Below are positions 7,622-13,889 of a DNA stretch of 17,011 bases, one piece after another. Both the position numbers and the translations under genes were made by a program. The DNA is taken from contig JAJNBO010000007.1 in the NCBI GenBank assembly GCA_021156245.1, forward strand, positions 1 through 17,011, written 5' to 3'. Each line of letters begins with the position of its first letter. The stretch's first letter is position 1. This DNA is from Ramlibacter sp. (lineage in GTDB: Bacteria; Pseudomonadota; Gammaproteobacteria; Burkholderiales; Burkholderiaceae_C). Below the pieces are notes generated by a model. It was not told the DNA's origin, made no database searches, and was given only the letters and a program-made list of their open reading frames with translations.

Positions 7622-8465
7622 GGGTGTCCAATCCCTGGAGGACGCCGCGCAGGTAGCCGAGGGAGTGCGCCGCGCAGCCCGGGCCATCGGGGACGTAGTC
7701 GAACGGCTCGACCCCGACGATGCCGGGAAAGTGGCCGGCTTGTTCCATGCGCTGCATCACCTGCAGGATGGGGCCGAAGGCCATCGCACCCTGCCCCGGC
7801 CCGCGCCGATTGGGGTCGTTGACCTGCACGTGGCCGATCACGCCGCGCGGCATCCAGCGCTCCATCAGCGCATGCACGGGCTCCGACTCCGCCTGCCCGG
7901 CGGCGCTGCAGTCGATCATGGTGCGCAGCGACGGCAGGCCGATCTCGTCGATCATGCGGGCCGACTCCTCGACGGTGTTGAACAAGTCGGTCTCACGGGG
8001 CGACAGCGGCTCGAGGCAGTACGTGACGCCGCAGCGCGCGGCGGCGTCGCCAGCCGCCCGCAGGCAATCCCGCGCACGCTCCCATGCCTGCTCCCGCGTG
8101 CTGCCAGCCGGCACGCTGCGCTGCTTGGGCGAGCCGTGCACGAGGTAGCTGCCGCCCATGGCGACGCACAGCTCCACCAGCCGCGTCATGACGCCGGTCG
8201 TGCGCCGGCGCAGCTGAGCGTCCTCGCTCACGATCGACAGGCCCGCGGGGGCGACCAGCAGCCAGTGCAGGCCGAAGATCTGCAGGCCGTGGTCCTCTGC
8301 GACCTTGCGGAAGCCTACGGCCTCTTCGTCCGTGATCGCCATCGGGTCGTCCGCGAGCGTGAAGGGTGCGACTTCCAGGCCGTCGTAGCCCAGTGCGGCG
8401 GCAAGCTTGCACTGCTCCGCGAACGGCAGCGGCTGCAGCACCTCGTTGCAGAGGGCGAACTTCAT
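7614..8465 (-). CDS. Sugar phosphate isomerase/epimerase family protein (xylose isomerase-like TIM barrel)
   Basis: A 283-residue TIM barrel of the AP-endonuclease-2/xylose-isomerase-like family, whose members isomerise or epimerise sugars, inosose or hydroxypyruvate, or cleave similar compounds using a divalent metal. It starts MKFALCNEVL. Probable metal ligands are E152 (CLEPLSP), D185 (MIDCSA), H212 (GHVQVND) and E253 (GVEPFDY); H68 and H110 (LVHGSPKQR) are likely active-site residues. No signal peptide, so cytoplasmic. The ATG at 8465 overlaps the tctA stop as ATGA, and its TGA overlaps the next gene's start, so the three are translationally coupled. This close coupling to a transporter argues that it acts on the imported substrate or its first product. 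The frame stays open far upstream (to 10436) but that part is antisense-frame noise over tctA, so the start at 8465 is preferred. The exact reaction cannot be assigned. Confidence 0.88.
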   Translation of the reverse strand: MKFALCNEVLQPLPFAEQCKLAAALGYDGLEVAPFTLADDPMAITDEEAVGFRKVAEDHGLQIFGLHWLLVAPAGLSIVSEDAQLRRRTTGVMTRLVELCVAMGGSYLVHGSPKQRSVPAGSTREQAWERARDCLRAAGDAAARCGVTYCLEPLSPRETDLFNTVEESARMIDEIGLPSLRTMIDCSAAGQAESEPVHALMERWMPRGVIGHVQVNDPNRRGPGQGAMAFGPILQVMQRMEQAGHFPGIVGVEPFDYVPDGPGCAAHSLGYLRGVLQGLDTHG

Positions 8466-9967
8466 GCGGCGTTCGGCGCAGGCCGCCGCGTGAACAGGCG
8501 CCGCAGCAGCGGCATGCGCAGCAGCACGATCAGCAGCATCGCGCCGAACAGCACGGCGCAGATGGGGCGCGTGAAGAATGGCGTGAGGTCGCCGTCGGAG
8601 AGCACCAGGCCGCGGCGGAAATTCTTCTCCAGCAAGTCGCCGAGCACGATCCCCAGCACGAGCGGCGCCACGGGGTAGCCGAAGCGCCGCAGCAGGAAGC
8701 CGATGACGCCGAACGCCACCATGATCCAGATGTCGAACAGGCGCGACGCCAGCGCGAAGCTGCCGATCGTGCACAGCACCAGCAGCATGGGCACGATGAT
8801 GGTGGTGGGAACGCGCAGCACCTGGACCAGGAACTTCGTCAGCGTGAGGCCGTAGATGAGGATGCCGATGGTGGCCAGCAGCATCATCGCGACGATGTCG
8901 TACACGAAGTGCGGCGCCTCGATCATGATCATCGGCCCGGGCTTTACGCCGTGGATCAGCATCGCGGCCATCAGCACCGCGGCGGGCGCGGAGCCCGGCA
9001 CCTGCAGGGTGAGCACGGGGATGATCGCGCCGGGCACGCAGGCGTTGTCGCCGGTCTCGGCGGCCATGAGGCCTTCCACCGATCCCTTGCCAAACATCTC
9101 CTTCTCCTTGCTGGCGCGCTTGGCCGCCGCATAGGAGGACCAGGCCGCGACGTCCTCCCCGACACCGGGCACGATGCCCATGAACGTGCCGATGACGCCG
9201 CTGCGGATGATGGTGCGCCAGTAGCGCAGCACGTCGCGGATCTTCGGGATGACGGAGTCCAGCGCGCTCACCTGCACCGGCGGCCGCTTCTCCTGCATCG
9301 CGACCAGGATCTCGGCGAAGCCGAACGCCCCGACCAGCGCGGGCACCAGCGAGATGCCGCCGGCGAGGTCGCGGCTGCCGAAGTGGAAGCGCTCGTAGGC
9401 ATGGATGCCGTCCTGCCCGATGGTCGCGATGAACAGCCCCGCCATGCCCGCGATCCAGCCCTTCAGGGGGTCGCCGCCCGTGAGGGTCGCGGAGATGATC
9501 ACGCCGAACACGGCCAGCCAGAAGAATTCGTACGCGCCGAACTTGAGTGCCACCTCGCCGAGCAGCGGCGTGAACAGCGCCAGGAAGAACATGCCGATCA
9601 GCGTGCCCAGCACCGAGCCGCTGGTGGCGATGCCCATGGCCTTGCCGGCCATGCCTTGCCGCGCGAGCGCGTAACCGTCCAGGCAGGACGCCGCCGATGC
9701 CGGCGTGCCCGGGATGTTCAGCAGGATGGCGCTGCGGCTGCCGCCGTAGATGGCGCCCACGTAGGTGCAGATCAGCACCAGCAGCGCCTGCGAGGCCGGC
9801 AGCTTGAGCGTGAGCGTCGTCATCAGCGCGACACCCATGGTGGCCGTCAGGCCGGGCAGCGCGCCGATGATCACGCCGACCAGGGTGGAGGCGAGCACCA
9901 GCGCGATGGACACCGGTGTGAGGAAGCCGGCCACGGACTGGCCGAAGAAGACGAGACCCTGGAACAT
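8462..9967 (-). CDS. tctA: Tripartite tricarboxylate transporter permease, large subunit (TctA)
   Basis: A 501-residue polytopic membrane protein, the large permease of a TTT transporter (TctCBA type) that imports carboxylates with periplasmic TctC and small TctB. Family signatures: GALPGLTATMG (35-45), GAIYGGSRSAILLNIPGTPA (71-90), then in the second inverted half GIVPGVGEDVAAWSSY and ETGDNACVPGAIIPVLTLQV leading into PGSAPAAVLMAAML. Length matches the family (about 500). The C-terminus ends in a basic RRLFTRRPAPNAA tail. It starts 6 nt after the tctB stop (TAA, 9974) and shares ATGA with the following isomerase-like gene. This is a complete, ordinary TctA. Confidence 0.96.
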   Translation of the reverse strand: MFQGLVFFGQSVAGFLTPVSIALVLASTLVGVIIGALPGLTATMGVALMTTLTLKLPASQALLVLICTYVGAIYGGSRSAILLNIPGTPASAASCLDGYALARQGMAGKAMGIATSGSVLGTLIGMFFLALFTPLLGEVALKFGAYEFFWLAVFGVIISATLTGGDPLKGWIAGMAGLFIATIGQDGIHAYERFHFGSRDLAGGISLVPALVGAFGFAEILVAMQEKRPPVQVSALDSVIPKIRDVLRYWRTIIRSGVIGTFMGIVPGVGEDVAAWSSYAAAKRASKEKEMFGKGSVEGLMAAETGDNACVPGAIIPVLTLQVPGSAPAAVLMAAMLIHGVKPGPMIMIEAPHFVYDIVAMMLLATIGILIYGLTLTKFLVQVLRVPTTIIVPMLLVLCTIGSFALASRLFDIWIMVAFGVIGFLLRRFGYPVAPLVLGIVLGDLLEKNFRRGLVLSDGDLTPFFTRPICAVLFGAMLLIVLLRMPLLRRLFTRRPAPNAA

Positions 9968-9973
9968 AGGCCC

Positions 9974-10501
9974 TTACGGCAGGCGCACGTAGAAGATTTC
10001 CTGGAACACCAGCGTCACGACCGCGCTGGTGGCGGCGCCGTAGACCAGCGCCAGCACCGCCTGCTTCGCGTTGCCGCGGCCGAGGCCGTGCTGGCGCCCG
10101 CGGTCGAAGCAGAAGATGAAGACCGAGACGAACAGCAGCGTCGCCAGCCAGAAGGGCAGCCCGTGGCCGACCAGGACGATGGGGTACACGATCATCGCGC
10201 CGAGCACGATGGCGATGTAGCGGCGCTCGCCCGGCGGGCGCGGCTGCGACGCGCCTTCGATCCGCAAGGCTCCGCGCCGCAGCGAGCGCAGCGCCAGCAC
10301 GATCCCGAGCAGCACGATCGCCGCCCCGAGCATCCCGGGCACGAGGCCGGGGATCTCGTACTTGTTGATGTGCAGGTTCTCCAGCCGGTCCATGCGCCAG
10401 GAGAGCACGAACACGGCGGCGCCGAACAATGTCCACACCAGGGAGGACAGCAGGTCGGCGCGCGGTGAAGACTCCCGGTCGGGAGCGGACTCCATGCTCA
10501 T
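9974..10501 (-). CDS. tctB: Tripartite tricarboxylate transporter small permease (TctB)
   Basis: A 175-residue membrane protein of the TctB family. Hydrophobic segments lie at about residues 19-35, 50-68, 95-118 (IAIVLGAMIVYPIVLVGHG) and 118-135, with a last one near 145-170. It is the small permease that works with TctA. The ATG at 10501 is preferred: GGGAGGGAG lies 10 nt upstream and it leaves a 28-nt gap from the tctC stop. An ATG two codons later is equally compatible, while an upstream ATG at 10600 would overlap tctC by 71 nt and add a poor Arg/Pro-rich leader. The TctB family is weakly conserved, so the call rests partly on its place between tctC and tctA. Confidence 0.9.
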   Translation of the reverse strand: MSMESAPDRESSPRADLLSSLVWTLFGAAVFVLSWRMDRLENLHINKYEIPGLVPGMLGAAIVLLGIVLALRSLRRGALRIEGASQPRPPGERRYIAIVLGAMIVYPIVLVGHGLPFWLATLLFVSVFIFCFDRGRQHGLGRGNAKQAVLALVYGAATSAVVTLVFQEIFYVRLP

Positions 10502-10529
10502 GGAAAGAGGCTCCCTCCCGTGGCCCGCA

Positions 10530-11537
10530 TCAGGGCTTGGCGATGCCGACCGTGTCCGGCGACACCTTGGTCTTGCCCGTGGAGTGCAGCAGCCAGGCAT
10601 TGGCCTGGATGGCCGGCATCGCGGCGGCCAGGGCGGCGTCTCCGGCGACCGGCGCGAAGAGCGCGCCCTTGTTCACGGCATACGCGCGGATGGCGGCGTT
10701 CTTCGCGATGTTCTCGGTCCAGATCTTCTGCACCGTCGCCACCACCTCTGGCGGCACACCCTTCGGGATGAAGATGCCGAAGTAGTTGGCCGGCGCCTTG
10801 AACCCGGGGATGGTCTTGCTGATCGGCTCGATCGTGCCGTAGCCCTCGATCTCCAGCGGCTGGTCGCTCACGGTCGCCAGCGGGCGGATGCGCTTGCCGC
10901 GGATCATCTCGGCCTGCTCCACGGCCAGCTGCGTGGTGAGGTCGGTCTCGCCGGACACGGTCGCGACCACGGCGGGATTGCCGCCGTCGTACGTGACGTG
11001 GCGGTACTTGACGCCCGTCGCCCGCGAGATGGCTTCCATGGCGTTATGGCCGCCGGACGTGACGCCGGCAGTTGCCACCTTCACTTCACCCGGCTTGGCC
11101 TTCATGGCGGCGAGCAGCTCGCCCATGTTCTTGTACGGCGTGTTCGCTCCGACGCCCACGACCGCGATGTTCGCCACGCTCAGGAACATGTGCCAGTCCT
11201 TGGCCGCCGCGTCCAGCATGCCGAGCGCCTGGTAGGTCCCGAGGTCCTGCGCGGCGCCCGCCGTCCAGGTGTAGCCATCCTTCGGCGCTTCCCAGGCGTT
11301 CTTGCTGCCGATGGAGCCGGACGCGCCGGGCTGGTTGACCACGATGATCTTCTGCCCGAGCACCTTCTCCAGTTCGGCGGCGGTGACGCGCGTGATCTGG
11401 TCGGTCGAGCCGCCGGCGGCCCACGGCACGATCAGGTTGATCGGCTTGGTGGGTTTCCACTGCGCGGCGGCGGGCAGCGCGACGCCGAGCGTCAGGGCGG
11501 CCGCGGCGACGGCCTGGAGGAGGAAGCGCTTCTGCAT
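10530..11537 (-). CDS. tctC: Bug-family TTT transporter substrate-binding protein (TctC)
   Basis: A 335-residue periplasmic solute-binding protein. A Sec signal peptide is clear: MQKR, a hydrophobic run to about residue 20, and cleavage after LPAAA (about 25), giving a mature protein starting near QWKPTKPINLIVPWAAGG. Bug-family signs include PINLIVPWAAGGSTDQITR (31-49), VVNQPGASGSIGSKN (66-80), KVATAGVTSGGHNAMEAI and VTYDGGNPAVVATVSGETD. Bug proteins close over a carboxylate through the two loops following the first and second strands; charged residues that would name the ligand are not diagnostic here. First gene of the tctCBA-isomerase-enolase operon; a GGAG lies 7-10 nt before the ATG, and a strong promoter lies 37 nt upstream. 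The ligand is unknown, probably an organic or sugar acid handled by the enzymes encoded beside it. Confidence 0.96.
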   Translation of the reverse strand: MQKRFLLQAVAAAALTLGVALPAAAQWKPTKPINLIVPWAAGGSTDQITRVTAAELEKVLGQKIIVVNQPGASGSIGSKNAWEAPKDGYTWTAGAAQDLGTYQALGMLDAAAKDWHMFLSVANIAVVGVGANTPYKNMGELLAAMKAKPGEVKVATAGVTSGGHNAMEAISRATGVKYRHVTYDGGNPAVVATVSGETDLTTQLAVEQAEMIRGKRIRPLATVSDQPLEIEGYGTIEPISKTIPGFKAPANYFGIFIPKGVPPEVVATVQKIWTENIAKNAAIRAYAVNKGALFAPVAGDAALAAAMPAIQANAWLLHSTGKTKVSPDTVGIAKP

Positions 11538-11548
11538 GGAGGTCTCCG

Positions 11549-11564
11549 GTTTAATTCCCTAAAC
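11549..11564. promoter_or_regulatory. Candidate operator palindrome in the tctC leader
   Basis: GTTTAATTCCCTAAAC has perfect 5-bp outer arms (GTTTA / TAAAC). It lies 10-25 bp downstream of the -10 box of the tctC promoter, about where transcription starts and just before the ribosome site. It is also flanked by a TTAATT direct repeat (11551-11556, 11567-11572). A repressor bound here would block initiation or clearance. The regulator is unknown. The palindrome is short and AT-rich, so chance is possible. Confidence 0.45.
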
Positions 11565-11573
11565 AGTTAATTG

Positions 11574-11602
11574 ACTCTAGGTGCTGCGCGCTCGGCTGTC
11601 AA
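11574..11602 (-). promoter_or_regulatory. Sigma-70-type promoter of the tctCBA operon
   Basis: On the minus strand a consensus -35 TTGACA (11602-11597) is followed after 17 nt by TAGAGT (11579-11574), a -10 box matching TATAAT at 4 of 6 positions. Spacing is optimal and it points at tctC, whose ATG is 36 nt past the -10. Start of transcription should fall near 11565-11568. No other match of this quality was noticed in the window. Confidence 0.75.
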
Positions 11603-11618
11603 CGCGGGTTGCCCGAGT

Positions 11619-11702
11619 GATGCTGGGGTTCGCCTTCGGGCTCACCACCAGCCTACGAGTGCCTGGTCCCGTAGGCCGGGTTGGCGAAGCCACCCCGGCA
11701 TC
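11619..11702. repeat. REP-like palindromic element, copy 2
   Basis: Outer arms GATGCTGGGG (11619-11628) and CCCCGGCATC (11693-11702) pair at 9 of 10 positions, and the inner arms end in CCTACG (11652-11657) and CGTAGG (11670-11675). The middle of the stem is imperfect. The left arm (33 nt, 11625-11657) matches the left arm of the element at 2300-2332 at 32 of 33 positions, while the right arm is a different variant (GGCCGGGTTGGCGAAGCC). The element touches the TGA of the DHDPS-family gene, so it forms that gene's transcript end and separates it from the tctC promoter. Confidence 0.8.
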
Positions 11703-12768
11703 AAGACAACCACCTCTCCCGATGCTCCGCCACGAAGGCATCGTCCGAGAGATGCGGATACTCCCGCTGCACGCGCGACAACTCCTCGGCCTGGCCGGGA
11801 CTGAGGCCCTCGGCCGGATCCAGGCACCACGTGCCTTGCAGCAGGCCCTGGCGCCGCAGCACCTCGTGGCAGCCCGCGATGCAGCCGTGGAAGTCGTGCG
11901 CCACGTCGAACAGCGCGGCGTTCCAGTCGGTCACCTGGCTGTCCAGGGCCAGCAGATCCATCGGCGCCTGCCCGCTCCGCACGGCCGCGTGGATGCGATC
12001 CAGCAGCTGCACGGCGCTGCGCGTCCCCACGCTCCAGTGTCCCAGCAGGCCCCCGCGGATGCGGACCGTCACCGCCTGCCCGTCGCGCATGAAGGTGAAG
12101 GGCGCCAGCAGGTCGAGCACGATGTGGTCGTCGTTGCCCGTGTACAGCGTGATGCGCTCTTCGGCGCGGGCCGCCACGACGCCGCGGATCACGTCGAGCG
12201 TGCGGTAGCGATGGAAGGGCGCCATCTTGATCGCGACGACGTTGTCGATCTCGGTGAAGCGGCGCCAGAACCGCATGGGCAGGTGGATGCCGCCCACCGC
12301 CGGCTGCAGGTAGAAGCCCACGAGCGGCATCTCTTCCGCGATCGCCCGGCAATGCGACACCAGCTCGTCCTCGGTCGCGGACTTCATCGCCGCCAGGCTG
12401 AGCAAGCCCGCGTGGTAACCCAGCCGGCGGGCCACGCGCGCTTCGCGCAGCGCCTGCTCCGTGCGGCCGGCGAGCCCGGCAACCATGAACAGCGGACGAC
12501 GCCCGCCGAGCGGCGTCCACTCGCGCGCCTCCCGCATCGCCAGTTCGAGCACCGGCTGGTACAGGCCCACATCGCGGATCGCGAACTGCGTGGAATGCAC
12601 GCCGACCGCCACGCCGCCGGCGCCCGCGTCGAGGTAATAGCGCGTCATCGCGCGCTGGCGCCGCTCGTCCAGTTGCCGCTGCGCATCCAGCGCCAGCAAG
12701 TGCGCGGGAATGACTGCGCCGGCGCGCAGGACAGCGAGGCTGTCGGAAGGCAGTTCGCTCCAGTGCAT
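11701..12768 (-). CDS. Dihydrodipicolinate synthase (DapA)-family aldolase/dehydratase
   Basis: A 355-residue TIM-barrel enzyme of the DHDPS/N-acetylneuraminate lyase family, class-I lyases that form a Schiff base with a keto acid. The catalytic pair is present: Y153 (GFYLQPAVGG) and Schiff-base K181 (VVAIKMAPF), 28 residues apart as in E. coli DapA. The usual substrate loop GTTGE/S is replaced by GVHSTQF (57-63), and the lysine is followed by MAPF rather than a DSS-like motif, so it is not a true DapA. A C-terminal extension of about 60 residues beyond the barrel is present. The start at 12768 is set by a strong AAGGAGAGG site; an in-frame ATG at 12822 would lie inside the preceding gene. 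It follows the epimerase gene by 10 nt and surely shares its transcript. Likely role: dehydration or retro-aldol cleavage of a 2-keto sugar acid; substrate unknown. Confidence 0.88.
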   Translation of the reverse strand: MHWSELPSDSLAVLRAGAVIPAHLLALDAQRQLDERRQRAMTRYYLDAGAGGVAVGVHSTQFAIRDVGLYQPVLELAMREAREWTPLGGRRPLFMVAGLAGRTEQALREARVARRLGYHAGLLSLAAMKSATEDELVSHCRAIAEEMPLVGFYLQPAVGGIHLPMRFWRRFTEIDNVVAIKMAPFHRYRTLDVIRGVVAARAEERITLYTGNDDHIVLDLLAPFTFMRDGQAVTVRIRGGLLGHWSVGTRSAVQLLDRIHAAVRSGQAPMDLLALDSQVTDWNAALFDVAHDFHGCIAGCHEVLRRQGLLQGTWCLDPAEGLSPGQAEELSRVQREYPHLSDDAFVAEHRERWLS

Positions 12769-12770
12769 GG

Positions 12771-12779
12771 CCTCTCCTT
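12771..12779 (-). promoter_or_regulatory. Ribosome binding site deciding the DHDPS-family gene start
   Basis: On the minus strand AAGGAGAGG ends 2 nt before the ATG at 12768, with its GGAG core 5 nt away, and it partly overlaps the TGA stop of the upstream epimerase gene. This supports the shorter start and suggests coupling of the two genes. Confidence 0.65.
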
Positions 12780-13816
12780 CAGTACTTGCCGTCGCGGGCT
12801 TCGTAGTGCGTGGGCTTTCCAAGGCTTGAGCCGCCGCGCTGCACCCAGTCGGCGGTCCAGTCGATCATGCGGTCGAGCGTCACCTTCGGCGGGCCGAACA
12901 GGCGGAATGCCTCGGCGCAGTCGACCAGCCACGCAGTCTGCGCTTCATGGCCCGAGAACACCGGACGCACGCCCAGGCGCTCCGCGAAGGCGATCGCCAG
13001 TTCGCGGATGCTGACCTTGGGTCCGCTCAGGTTCAGGCCGCTGGTGGGGGTCGTGCAATGGGCCAGCGTGCGCAGCGCCCAGTCGTTGGCCTCGCCCTGC
13101 CAGATCACGTTGGCATGGCCCATCCCAAGCTCGATCGGCGAGCCCCGCAGCACTTTCTGGGCGACGTCGTGCAGCACGCCGTAGCGCATGTCGATGGCAT
13201 AGGACAGCCGCAACAGCCGGCCCGGCGTGCCATGCAGGTGCGAGAAGTGCTCGAACATGCGCTCGCGCGCGACGCACGAATTCGCGTATTCACCGGAAGG
13301 TGCCGTCGGCGGCATGGATTCGGGTGCGCCGGGTCCCGCCGTGGGGACGAAGGGGTACACGCAGGCCGTGGAGAACGCGACGATGCGCGAGCGCGCGAAG
13401 CGCTCGGCCACCAGCGCCGGCACGTGCGCGTTCATCGCCCACGTCAGCCATTCGCTGCCCGTGGAGCCGAACTTGCGGCCGGCCATGAAGACGATGTTGG
13501 GCGCATCGGGCAGCTGCGCGAGCGCTTCGCGCGACTGCAGGTCCGCCGCGATGCATTCCACGCCGCTCGCCTGCAGGCGCTCGCGCAAGCCCGGCTCGGA
13601 AAACCGGGCGACGCCGATCACCCGCCGGCCCGGATCCGCGCGCTTGGCCATGCGCGCCAGCGTGGGGCCCATCTTGCCGCCGACACCGAGCACGAGGATG
13701 TCGCCTGGCGCGCGCGCCAGCGCCTGCGCGAGCTCCGGCGAGGGCCGGCTCATGAGGTCCTCGAGGGCCTCCACGTCCGCGATGCGCGCGGGCAGTTCCT
13801 GGGCTGGTTCTGACAT
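12779..13816 (-). CDS. NAD-dependent epimerase/dehydratase (extended SDR) family protein with altered YxxxK motif
   Basis: A 345-residue Rossmann-fold protein. The dinucleotide-binding motif is GVGGKMG (44-50) after a strand DILVLGV, followed by an acidic residue after the fourth strand (ADL, D92), FMAGRKFG (110-117) and the serine region FSTACVYPF (148-156). The C-terminal half resembles sugar-nucleotide or uronate SDRs (NLSGPKVSIRELAIAFAERL). Odd: the catalytic YxxxK reads Y177-A-N-S-C181, with Cys in place of Lys. A classical SDR oxidoreductase mechanism would therefore be impaired or different. The start at 13816 is preferred over 13834, because the latter falls in the middle of a 30-bp palindrome that looks like an operator; the ribosome site is weak either way. 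First gene of a pair with the DHDPS-family gene. Likely an oxidation or epimerisation step on a sugar acid in the same pathway as the tct operon. Confidence 0.83.
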   Translation of the reverse strand: MSEPAQELPARIADVEALEDLMSRPSPELAQALARAPGDILVLGVGGKMGPTLARMAKRADPGRRVIGVARFSEPGLRERLQASGVECIAADLQSREALAQLPDAPNIVFMAGRKFGSTGSEWLTWAMNAHVPALVAERFARSRIVAFSTACVYPFVPTAGPGAPESMPPTAPSGEYANSCVARERMFEHFSHLHGTPGRLLRLSYAIDMRYGVLHDVAQKVLRGSPIELGMGHANVIWQGEANDWALRTLAHCTTPTSGLNLSGPKVSIRELAIAFAERLGVRPVFSGHEAQTAWLVDCAEAFRLFGPPKVTLDRMIDWTADWVQRGGSSLGKPTHYEARDGKY

Positions 13817-13819
13817 GCC

Positions 13820-13849
13820 GCGACTATTCACCATCTGGTGAATAGTCGC
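13820..13849. promoter_or_regulatory. 30-bp near-perfect palindrome, probable operator of the epimerase-DHDPS operon
   Basis: Two 14-bp arms, GCGACTATTCACCA (13820-13833) and TGGTGAATAGTCGC (13836-13849), are perfect inverted repeats around a 2-nt centre. It ends 3 bp before the preferred ATG of the epimerase gene. On the minus strand a TTGCGA (at 13852-13847) and AATAGT (13829-13824) 17 nt apart could be a promoter with the palindrome between its boxes. This is the form expected of a dimeric repressor site; the regulator is not encoded nearby. It could also fold as an RNA hairpin, but no U-run follows. Confidence 0.7.
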
Positions 13850-13889
13850 AAGAAGGGACGACCCTTAGAACGTTGGCACGCGTGCCGCG

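Noticed and set aside
8466..10436. Large N-terminal extension in frame with the isomerase-like gene (940 codons in all)
   Set aside because: The extension reads tctA and tctB out of frame and is Arg/Ala/Pro-rich; the isomerase family begins at MKFALCNEVL, which overlaps tctA as ATGA.
8366..10468. Long plus-strand open frame (700 codons) over tctA and tctB
   Set aside because: Antisense to well-recognised TctA and TctB; translation is repetitive His/Arg/Gln/Glu-rich noise.
13287..13302. TATTCACC-N4-GGTG inside the epimerase gene, resembling half of the upstream palindrome
   Set aside because: Only the left half and four bases of the right half match, and the bases encode the conserved PSGEYA stretch; most likely coincidence.
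13875..13886. GGCACGCGTGCC palindrome after the antiporter stop codon region
   Set aside because: A self-complementary 12-mer without a real loop or a following U-run; not supported as a terminator.
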